The notes below the pieces were generated by a model, which made no database searches, was not told the DNA's origin, and saw nothing but the letters and a program-made list of their open reading frames with translations. Made by a program: the position numbers and the translations under genes. Positions 22,701 through 34,700 of a DNA stretch of 64,000 bases are shown here, one piece after another. The stretch is from Nipponacmea schrenckii (lineage: Eukaryota > Mollusca > Gastropoda > Lottiidae), in assembly GCA_030562195.1 (NCBI GenBank), contig CM060202.1, positions 7,626,001 through 7,690,000 on the forward strand, read 5' to 3'. Numbering within the stretch: position 1 is the stretch's first letter; every line of letters starts with the position of its first letter.

Positions 22701-25700
22701 AAGTGTTATTTGATTTTACAGAATGGAGAGTCACCATTACATTTTGCCTGTAAATTTGGGTTTCCTGATGTTGTTAGAGTGTTACTAGAATATCCTGGAG
22801 TAGACAGAAAATTGTTAAATAGATATAATGAGACACCTGCTAAGGTAAGGGACTTTTTGATAAATGTTTCACAACCTCTCGGGCTAGAATTGTTAGTATT
22901 ATTGTTATAGTTAAGTGCCAAGTCATAATAATAATAATAACTAAGTTTTATGGAATAACAATTAGGCCGTACAAAGTAAATTATCTGTTTTACAGGCCCT
23001 GCGAGCTCCGGTAAAATACCCCGCGCTCCAAAACTATATATTGACATTTTGGAATAATTAATAAATTATGCGCCCACGTCTCAAAAATTGTGTGTAAAAT
23101 AGAGTTATTTCCCCGTTCCCGAAAATATTTTTTACCATAATTATCTCGCTTGACGTTTAACGAAAAACCGGAAGTGGCTTAGAATGCGTTTTTCATCACC
23201 GATAAAAAGATTTTCTTCTACAACTTTAAACTGAAATTGATTCTGATACAATTTAACGTTCGAAAATACAATTATTTGCTCAAGGAAGCACAATTATGAA
23301 AATTATTCACACTTTCGTGAGGACAATCCAAACATTAAATTAATCTTAATCTTGATGATTTCGTTTATGGATAATAATGGTGGAACAAATCGAGACCCGT
23401 TACAATTACAAGTAAAAGAATGCACTGGGTTTTTTTCTGCTATTGATTTGAAAAAGTTAATATTTATGGAAAAATGGGAACGAATACAAGAAAATACGAA
23501 TTTTATACGTTTAAATAAGATCGATTTTCTCATTATTGGTATCACTCAACACATTCCGCTTTTCTCAAGTTAAAACCGGAAGTACTCCGTTAGTACGAGT
23601 TATCGAAAAACCGGCATTTGTTACATAGGCCTAGATAAAAATTATTAAAATAGAAGTTCGATGTGATGTGATGTATGACAATTTGTTCCAAACTTTCCAA
23701 TAATAATAATTATTACCATACAATGGCATTTTAAAATACAGTTTATGGAAATGGATTAGTACTGTAGTAGAATAACATTGTCTTGACATAATATTATCAG
23801 CCCTGATGCACCCTAAGTGCATCATTGTCAGAGGTAGTAAATATGTTGGAATGATTACGTTTATGTGAAGTTGAAAGGTAAAAAAATTCTGTTATTTCCA
23901 TCAACTATTATCATTCAAACCCCAAAAACATCTGATAGTTGCATCTGAATGGTGATTTAAATCTATTTTTATACGCCCACTTGAAAATGTGGACGTATAT
24001 TGCCATCACCCCTGTCCGTCCGTCCGTCCGTCAACAATTACTTGTGTACGCGATACAGGCCAGAGTTCTTATCCGATTTGAATGAAACTTGGTATGTGCA
24101 TTCATCTTGATAATATCTCGGACAAGTTCGAAAATGGCACGATTCCAGATGTCGGTTTATGAGTTATGGCCCTTGATTAAATGAAAAAACGTTAAAATTT
24201 ACTTGTGTACGCAATAGAAGCTGTAGTTTTTATCCAATTTGAATGAAACTTGGTATGTGTATTCATCTTGATAATATCTCGGACAAGTTCGAAAATGGCA
24301 TGATTCCAGATGTCGGTTTATGAGTTATGGCCCTTGATTAGATGGAAAAACGTTAAAATTTACTTGTGTACGCAATAGAAGCTGTAGTTTTCATCCGATT
24401 TGAATGAAACTTGATATGTGTATTCATCTTGATAATATCTCAGACAAGTTCAAAAATGGCACGATTCCAGATGTCGGTTTATGAGTTATGGCCCTTGATT
24501 AAATGAAAAAACGTTGAAATTTACTTGTGTACGCAATAGAAGCTGTAGTTTTCATCCGATTTGAATGAAACTTGGTATGTGTATTCATCTTGATAATATC
24601 TCGGACAAGTTCGAAAATGGCACGATTCCAGATGTCGGTTTATGAGTTATGGCCCTTGATTAAATGAAAAAACGTTAAAATGTACTTGTGTATGCAATAG
24701 AAGCTATAGTTTTCATCCGATATGAATGAAACTTGGTATGTGTATTCATCTTGATAATATCTCGCCAGATGTCTGTTTATGAGTTATGGCCCTTGATTAA
24801 ATGAATAAACGTTAAAATTTACTTGTGTATATAGAAGCTGTAGTTTTTATCCGATTGGAATGAAACTTGGTATGTGTATTCATCTTAATAACATCTCGGA
24901 CAAGTTAAAAAATGGTGCGATTCTAGATGTCGGTTTATGAGTTATTGCCCTTGATTAAATGAAAAAACATGGAATATTCTGTTTGCTGAAGTGGGCGTAT
25001 GTTACCTTGCCTGGCAAGCTATCTTTTAAATTTGTGGAAATAAATAATAAATAGCTTCGCTTGCTCCAATTTCTTCTGGTGCCAAAATTAAAAAAGCGCT
25101 TATCATTCAAACCCCAAAAACATCTGATAGTTGCATCTGAATGGTGATTTAAATCTATTTTTTAAATTTGTGGAAATAAATAATAAATAGCTTCGCTCGC
25201 TCCAATTTCTTCTGGTGCCAAATTTTAAAAAGTGCTTATAAATAATAAATTTGCCCTCTCGCCCCATTTTTAAAAAAAAAAAGGCCTGTAAAACAGACAA
25301 TTTACTTTGTAAGGCCTTACTGAGTTTAATTATTCTGCGATGTTTCAACAAATGTTCACCGTGTTGATTGGGACAAAGTCCAGATACTAGCCAGGAATAT
25401 AAAAACAAAAAAGAGAGGAAATGTATCTTATCTTTATATCTTCTATCAATGGCTTCATTCTTATTGTAATATGTAGTTTTATTTTGTTAATATTCATCTT
25501 CCTGCTTGATACCGACAAGAGTAGACTTGTTGAAACATTGCTAAAAAAATAAACTCAGTAATTGTTATTCTATAAAACTTAAAGTTATTATTATCATACT
25601 ACTAATAACTTAATCCCATATGAAGAATAGACCAGCCATATTACTGGTCATAACTGTTATTTTAGATGACTAATCCTGACTTAAGCAATTTAAATCTGAT

Positions 25701-28700
25701 GCGGAGGTGACCTGAAATTAACTCGAGCAAGCGCTTTATTTTCATATGTTCAAGACTCATATGAATTGCTTTTTCTCCGCCTTCCTTGTATTAAATATCG
25801 TACATTGTCTGGTGATGTAAAGATCATATCAAGGGTAGAGGTCAAGGGCGCAAGAAACCCAATGTTAGAGTTACTTCCCTTTATAATAACAACAGATTTT
25901 TAAGTCTGTCAATTTGAAAATAGACTAATTAATGTATTTCGATGTTTAGTTATGACACCAGGTAAGTCCACCGATAGATATAGACTATTATTGGCCATGT
26001 TTGAGTGAAATTAAAATTTTATGTTACTTTTAAGACGCACTATCTTTTTAAACTATCATTTTTAATCTAATGCTCTGTCCATCTAATTTCACGTTATTCA
26101 TTAATATTTAGACCCATGTTGTGAAGTGAATACCAAGTACTAATGAACTATTTAAATCATGTGTAAATTATGTTATCTGGGTGGAAATATCTACATAGAT
26201 TATGTTCATTATGAGATTTAAATGTCATAGACCTAGATGAATTAAGTATAAGTTACATTTATTATGTTAATACTGATAATAAGTATGGCTGAGAAATACA
26301 CCATTATCATAGAGAATGCTGGTAATTAAAAGGAAGTCATATCGTCAGTTTTGTGATATTGTCTTATGTAGTAATATTTTTGTGATTGGTTCAAACATCT
26401 CAAATTAAAGGGATAAGCTTACTGCATCTTAGCACGAACACAAACATAAAATTTTAATTCTCAAGAATGGTCAATATGAGTATATATACATCAGTTAACT
26501 AAGCTGGTTTCATAAAGTAACAGAATCCCTTAAGTCTGGAATACTCAAAAATCTTAGTCATTTTTGAAAAACGCTTAATCAGATTAGTAAGCGTTTTTAA
26601 ATAATCAAATGCGTCTTCAAGGATAATTACGGTACTAAATTTTTCGGATATTTATTTTTTTTTTATGTTATTTTTGGTAGAAAGTATATTTAATACTGAT
26701 AAATATATGCTCTCATTGGCCAAGTTTAAAATTTGTCAAATTTAATGTTAATAATAAGATGAAGTATACCTTCAATAAACCAGTAAAGACCTTATTGAAA
26801 AAGTAAAATATCACCATACACCAATTTTGTGAAAAATTATAGATAGTATGAAATAAGGTTATTCTTTTGTATCATCAAAACATAAATATCAGTATGTTCT
26901 GAAAATTTTTAATTTAAATACTTTTCAGTATTTTTAAACTAATTAAGTTTTCTTGCTACTCATTCAACAGAATCAACTTTGATTGGAATCACTCTAAATT
27001 TCAATGGAATTGCCGCAATTTGTCAGAAATTACTTAGCTAAAATACAAAAAACGGATATACTTGGTTTCTTAGGTCTGTACCTGTAAGGACAGATGGATT
27101 AAAAACCAAGCTTCTATAAGTTAGCAATGGACTCAAAAAAGATACTGAAATTTAAAGCTTATCAAAGGGATAATAGCCCTTAGAATACACTCGTCCTTTT
27201 TTTCAAAAAAGTGAGCAAGTGATGATTTCATTCTTTTTTGGAATAAAAGTGTCTGGGAAAACAGCGCTAAAACATCCTGATGGGAAATCTATATGTTAGA
27301 GTTACTTCCCTTTATAATAACAATTTGAAAATCGCTTAATGGATGTATTAAGCGTTTTATTATTAACTACTTGATTTTGTGGCTTTATCGAATTATAGAG
27401 GGATTTTGATGTATAGTACTGATCCCAGTCCACTGATGGATATATACTCTTATTTGTCAAGTTTGTATGAAATTAAAATTTTATTAATTAATTAGCTATT
27501 ATCCCTTTAAGAAGACAATAATGTTATTATCTCTTATTACCATTAGCAAAGGGTTTAAAGATTTTGTTTCATATTGAGAGGTTTAAATTGAATTTTGTTT
27601 TGCCATTTTTTTGCTTTGACTTTGAGTTGATTAGAGAATTATAGATCTTTTGGTTATATAATTTTATCCATTTTTGACCTGACATTTCCATTTGTAAAAA
27701 TTATAAAAGTTGTTATTGATTTCTTATATAAAAACAATAAGATTTTATCCAGGAATTAGGGCTGGGAATCGATTATGATTTTAATATCGATTATCGGCAA
27801 ATAATCGGTGACGTGCACCGACCGATAATCGATTAATAATCGGTAGAATTTTCATGTCTATTTTAAGTAAGGGAGATAACCACATTCGAGTATCGTAAAC
27901 ACAGTACATTTGAAAATGAAAGTAGCATATCCTCCCAGCAGATGGAGCTCTACACTGTTGTTATTTATAGGCCTATAGTTGTTATTGTGTCGTATTAAAA
28001 GTCGATAGCGGTATTATTTGGTAGGTTTTGTGATAGTATTGTTCATTCCATCTTGTAAACAGTTGTTTGAAAAAATTGATTGGATATAATTTATTGAATC
28101 GTGATAATCGATTATGGAATTTTAGATCGATAATCGTAATCGGCAGGTAAGTAATCGACGATTAATCGGAATTTCGATAAATTTTGCCAGCCCTACCAGG
28201 AATATATATAAAAAAAACTTGTTATTGTCAGATTTTTCTAAATAATAAAAATAAGATTTTGTCTTATTTTCAAAAAAAACTTAGATTAAGATAAAATCCA
28301 GATTTTAAGAAATACAATATTATGATTGGATAATAAAACTAAATTTGGAATCCATCGTAGTAATTGACCAATCAGATGACTAGAACACTAAAATCACTGA
28401 AATATTTATTATAAAAGTTGTTATTAATTTTTAACAATAACAATGAGGCTTTGTCCCTACAAATAAATTCAAAATATATTGAATATTTAAAAAGTTGTTA
28501 TTTCTTTATTGATTATTAATCATGATCACATTTTATCCCTACTTATATCTTTCTAAGGACAAAACAGCAATATTGAATGGTTTCAGAGAAATAAATTGTA
28601 TAGTTGTACCATATTATATATATGAAGCCATAAATTTGGTCTGAAATAATCTAATTCTGTTAAAAGTAATTTGTATTTCCAATTACAATATTTCATTAAC

Positions 28701-31700
28701 TTGTTATTGAGTGTTCTGACTATCTCTACTTAAAAGCTTTGTTTAAATTCCGGTTGCAAAACATTCATTGAACAAATAGCTTTTATGGTTAAATTGAATT
28801 TTCTGTTCACTTTTTTTTTATGACATAAAAACTGATACTCTAGTAAATAAACATAAAGCAGAATTCTCAGGTTTGCTCCTGATTTACTTGGTTATTTTGA
28901 GTTTGACTCCATCTGGCTAAGCTGAAGGTCCAGGGCAAAGGGTTAGGGCATACTTTCAGATTTGATCTAGTTTTTCAAGAGTGGCTGACATGAGGAAGGG
29001 ACTTTTTAAGAGTTTTTCAGATGGGATCATAAACCAAGGCACATGTTTGTACATCCTATACATGTATTATACGTTTATTAAAGAGTTTATTAGAAATGTT
29101 GGTTAAATTATCAGACTTGAGCAAAGTAAACCAAAGCACTGACAAAGAAATATATAAATACTTAAACTTACGAGGAAAGACAGGTGTATCAGCTTCTTGA
29201 GAACCGTCACAAATAGATGTGGAGGTCCAGGAATGTGGTATGGGTGTTGTTGGTCTGGAATGATTAGATACAGGTGTGGAAGCGAGAGATCTGGCTGAAG
29301 CTGATCTTATCGGAGGTGTTGAAGGTCGTGATTGAAATACTGGTGTTGATGGATGTGAACGAGATGATGGCCTTGACCTTATTGGGGTTGCAGTTCGTAT
29401 TCTTTTATCGGCCATGCGTTCTTCCTCTGTGAGATTCAAATTGATATTTTCTTCCTCCAAGCTATTGACACTTACTGTGGAGTGTCTTCTGGCCATGTCA
29501 TTTAACACCATTTTAATCCGTCCCATGTCAAAGTCAAAGGTTGGAATAATAGTTGGGATATCCTGATTGGCCATTTTGGATTAGTAACTACCAGGTTTAT
29601 GAACAAGTAGTAGCTTGCACAGATAATCCAAAAACACCTAAGCTGTTTAGTATTTAGAATATAGTTTGAAAATAGATTATTGAATTTGGCTTTATCTTTG
29701 TGATTAATATTGTTTTAATTCATTATTACACTGCTCAAATTTTGCTTTGCTTTGGTGATCGCTTCTATTTTCAAAAGAGTTGTTCCATAACTGAATTGCT
29801 TTCTTCTAGGCAATTTACATTCTCAAGAACTGGGTATTTTTCATGATATCAAACTGCTTCAGTCTGTCGACAAAAAAAACTTTAAAGCTTCCTCATTAGT
29901 ATAAGTATATTCTGAGGGATTCACCTGCTGTTACCTAAATATATAATCCATAATCCTTCAGGCATGATATTTGTATATCAGGTTACATAAATAAATCTAT
30001 TAAGTTTATCCATAGGACATTAATTGCACAGAAATCAGCTAAATCAGAGCCATGTTACCATCCAGTCTTTGTTGTTGAAAAAGGGTGCTCTCCCACTCCT
30101 GAAAGTCATTGAATAAAGAATACATACAAATTAAACTCTACCCCTCAGGCTATGTTTTTACTTAGCATTAGTTAGAGCTATAGTTGATCAGCAGATTATA
30201 GTTCTTGTGTTTGAAAACACAATAGCTTAGTCAGTTCATTATATTCCATTCTATTTGATAGTAAGTAAATTATTAAAATCTATTACAGATCTTTTATCTT
30301 GGCATTTGACTGTAACAGTCTATATATCACAACTCTCGGAGGTCCATTAGTTGGTTTCAACAATCCTTTTTTACTGCAAGATTAGTTATATCCTGCGTGT
30401 TATATTGTCAAGGGTTTCTACCAAGTTCTTCTATGGCTTTTTACTTGAACTGTTATTTGATGTTAAATCGCATTCTTTTAATGTATCAGCTTCTATACTA
30501 TGTGATGAACCACGATCTACAAGGATTCCTGAAATAAAACAGAAATGTTTTTAAATAGATTATTTAAATATAAAAACTTGTGCATTGTAAAATTTGTTTC
30601 ATTTCTTTCATATATTTTATATCAAACACAAAATATTATCTCATTACCTAGGTCCAAAATATTGGAAATAAAATGAAAGTAGAATACAAAAAAAGCGTTT
30701 ATGTTATTTATACATGTGTGATTTTAAAAGATCTTTTGAAAGTGCTAATCAAATTTCAAGATTGGCTTTTCTTTTTGGAAGGGAAAAATACAAAGTGTTG
30801 CCATGACAACGTTTCAAGTAATTCGTCTGAAATCCTACTCCATTCCAGTGGGAAAATTTTAATGGTAATTTTGAGAACATATTTTTTTAAGTAAATTCCC
30901 ATAGAATGAAAAGAGGACAATTTTCTAAATTGTCATCCTTGTTAAATAAATTGGGTTGTAAACTTTTTTAAACTAAAAATATTTTAAACAAGGTCTATTA
31001 CAAATATTCCTGTTTTTGTCTTGAATAAACACAAGAATAACAAACATATAATCTTGTCAATCACCAATCTATATTTTATAATCCATGGACTGACACAAAC
31101 CAGTGAGGTGAGGTGTCTTAAAGGTTTTGGTTTATATTGTAACTGTAATGATATCAAACGAGAACATGCAAAATCTTGACAAAACTTGATTCAGCATGAA
31201 TGATTGAGCAGTGTTATTATTTAGCATTTCTATATCATAACATTTCATATATTTGTCATAATATTTCATATATTTGTCATAATATTTTATATATTTATCA
31301 TAATATTTTATATATTTATCATAATATTTTATATATTTGTCATAATATTTCATATATTTGTCATAACATGTCATATATTTGTCATAACATGTCATATATT
31401 TATTGTAACATTTCATATGTTTGACATATTTCCTATTTGTCATAACATTTCATAATATAATGATTCATAGAATTCATATAATAATGTTTCAAATTTCATA
31501 TATAATAACATTTCATACATGTTTAATAGCATTTCATAAACTTATCATAGCATTTCATATATGATAACATTTCATACATGTTTCATAGCATTTCATATAA
31601 GCTTATAACTTTTCATATATTTGTCTTAAAATTACATATAGTTGTCATAACATGTCATATATTTATTGTAACATTTCATATGTTTGACCTATTTCATATT

Positions 31701-34700
31701 TGTCATAACATTTCATAATAAAATTATTCATATTCATATAATAATGTTTCACATTTCATATATAATAACATTTCATACATGTTCCATAGCATTTCATATA
31801 TGTCTCATAGCCTTTCATATGTAATAACATTTCATACATGTTTCATAGCATTTCATATATGTATCATAGTATTTCATCATTTTATACATGTTTCATAGCA
31901 CTTCATATATGTATCATAGCATTCATATATAATAACATTTCATACATGTTTTATAGCATTTTATATATGTATCATAGCATTTCATATATAATAACATTTC
32001 ATACATGTTTCATAGCATTTCATTTATGTATCATAGCATTTCATATAAGCTTATAACTTTTCTCATATTTGTCTTATAACAATTCATACTTGTGTTATTG
32101 CATTTTGTATATAATTTATTTAATAATATGATATTTATAATCTATATGTAGGTCTATTAGGTTATAAAAGAATGAAATTTGATATTAAAAGATTTTCTTA
32201 ATTATTTTCTTGTGTAGGCTGCATTTACTGTCTAGTTCATTCCAAAAGTAGAAAACCTCATGTTTAATAGTGTCACAGCTCTTTCAGGAAGAGCTGTCAA
32301 ACTGAGTGAAAAGAGGAGAAGTGGTTCAGGCAGCTCCAAGCCATAATGTTTTTAAAAAGAGAGTGGTTCTGACATTTCAGACAAATGGCTTCTTGTCAAT
32401 GCATTATATTTTCAAATGCCAAACCTGAGAATATAATTGAAATCATTTGGAAAATATAAATGGGAACAAAAACAAAGGCCTTTCATACCAGGTTTTTTCT
32501 TATATAAAACCCTTTTGTGTAAGGACTTTTTCTTTTTCTGTAAAAAATCTCATAGAAAATAAATCAATTTATTTTCTTTCAAAGTAATGGAGTTGTGGAA
32601 GAAATTACATGAAATAAATTTAGTCTCCACTTTTTGACAAATTTCTAGCCTAATAAAATTTGCAGATTTAAATTTACAAATGGACACAGTTCTCACATTT
32701 CATTGAAGTAGGTTATTAAAGGGATACTGCGTCTAAGAATGAACATAAATTTAAATTTTTTAGACTTGGCCAAAAAGAGCATATACATAAATCAGTAAAA
32801 ATACCTGCTGTTATGAATAACATAAAAAATAAGTTAAAAAATCTGAGTAATTATGCATAAAGATGTATTTGAATATTGAAAAAGCGTTTTTCAATTATTA
32901 CTTAGTTTTTTTAGTTTTCAATATTTGAAGGTATTCTGTTACTTTATGACACCAGTTAAGTTCACTGATGAATATATACAGTGGTCCTCACTTATAACGA
33001 ACATGCTTATACCGAAAAACCGGTAATAACGAACACATTTAAAAGTCCCGTTTTTCACTGCACTAATTTCATTGAAAAATAAATGGATAAAACGAAATGC
33101 TAGTAGCGAATTTTCGGTAATAACGAATAGAAATTGACACCCTGTGTACCAAAATTAATGGTTATTACGAATGGATTAGTCATAATTAACCGATAATCTC
33201 AATCGCCCCAATCTAGGCAATAAATTCTCACAGAATTTAACACCTCCCGACTCCCGACTATCAATTATTATTTATCAATTAAACTTAATAAACATTTTGT
33301 GTAATCCTTTTGTCCTCCTCTGTTCACCCACAGTCCCAAGATATTCATTTTGGTTACCGGTCAAAACAATAAATATACGGTGAAAACCTAAATAACGATA
33401 ACCGTCTTCAAGTGTCATTCGATTCTCAACATCAACATGGCTACGTACAAAGCCCATAAAATTCCGAATCCGATGACGAAAATAACGAAATGCGTGTAGG
33501 TGAATTGAAGAGAATTTTGTACGAGGTGATTAAATTTACCGACGCACCAGATACCGTAAGACTGGACGATTTTTTAAAAGTCGACGAAGATATTATTACA
33601 GAGGACAGACCGAGCGACGATGAAATTGTAGAGAGTGTTATGTCAGTGAAAAATGACACCACCCCAGAATCTGATGACGAAGAATAAATCATAGACAATG
33701 AAGGTGTCATCATTTGCCGAACGCTTTTCGAGCTTTGAACACGCTACGAAAATGCATGATTATAATTCATGTGAATTTGCAATAAATTATGTGCTAAAAG
33801 TTTAGTACTGTTTAAAACGGCGATCGTTCCTTTTCTCTGGGATGGTATGGGTAATTTTGACTTTATCCAAGATGGCGGACATAGAAAATGATATAACGAA
33901 TCTCGGCTATAATGAACCAATCAGTTCGGTCCCGTATGATTCGTTATTGCCAGGTACTCATATTGACCTTTCTTGAGAACTAAAATTTTATGTTCATGCT
34001 AAGACGCAGTATCCCTTGAAAGATACAGTTTGTTTAAAAGTTTAACATGGATAATTGGGCATTTCATGTGTGATCAAAACCTTTTCTTTAGTTACTTTAC
34101 GTACCCGTTTTAAATATTTGCAAATATCAAAAGAATATATTGACTAAAATTAGACTCTTCCTTTAATCCCATAGGCCTACTAACAGCCACTAGAATGAGA
34201 CTGGACATTTCTTAATTTGCAACAGACTGGATAATCTTCATAGTGTTTGTTATATGCACTTCACCCTAGGGAAATTATACTAATTTGATTTTTACATCTG
34301 ATATTTTCCTACTGGCCTTGGATAGTGGCAAATTATTTCAGTAAATGACTAGCAAAAATATTTATATTGTGGCGAGTGTTATTGAAATGAGGGTTATTTC
34401 CTTTTGTTGTGTGTCATCTTAGGCAAATAAAGATGCTTGAAACTATGCAGTATGCAATGAGATCATTTTGGAATGCAACACTATGCTTTGTTCAATGAAG
34501 AGAATATTACCATTATTTTTAAGCTACATTTGTTCAATTAATTTGTTAATAAAAGAAACTCAGAAGGAAAAAAGGCCACTGATATACCAGAACTTGCCAG
34601 CTGAAAATAAATTCAAGTTATTTATTTATAAGTGTAAATATGTAATTTGGTTATGGTGTGAAGAATATCCAGTGGAAGTTTTATGAGATCAATAAAATGA

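Larger units (their letters stand above)
22942..25581. mobile_element. Nested mobile-element complex with two sets of inverted repeats
   Basis: An outer inverted pair lies at 22942-22964 and 25559-25581 (TAAGTTTTATGGAATAACAA against its near-inverse). An inner pair lies at 22965-22998 and 25283-25316 (GTTTTACAGGCC against GGCCTGTAAAAC). The inside is less AT-rich at the left (23000-23640), with two ACCGGAAGT sites and a 73-codon ORF (23352-23573) of no known family. A pearl-like element and a small inverted element are nested within. I cannot assign a superfamily. Confidence 0.6.
32716..34018. mobile_element. Palindromic MITE family A copy, split by a Tigger element
   Basis: Left part TTAAAGGGATACTGCGTC to CTGATGAATATA at 32976; right part CTCATATTGACC to GCAGTATCCCTT at 34018. 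Without the insertion it is ~325 bp and complete. Confidence 0.78.

Noticed and set aside
24001..24030. CRISPR-like regular repeats
   Set aside because: The direct repeats here and elsewhere have no unique spacers and belong to an animal genome; they are microsatellite and satellite units.
31132..31443. 103-codon ORF with YDKYMKYYDKYIKYY repeats
   Set aside because: Translation of a minisatellite; every unit is the same 24-bp word and no flanking gene structure exists.
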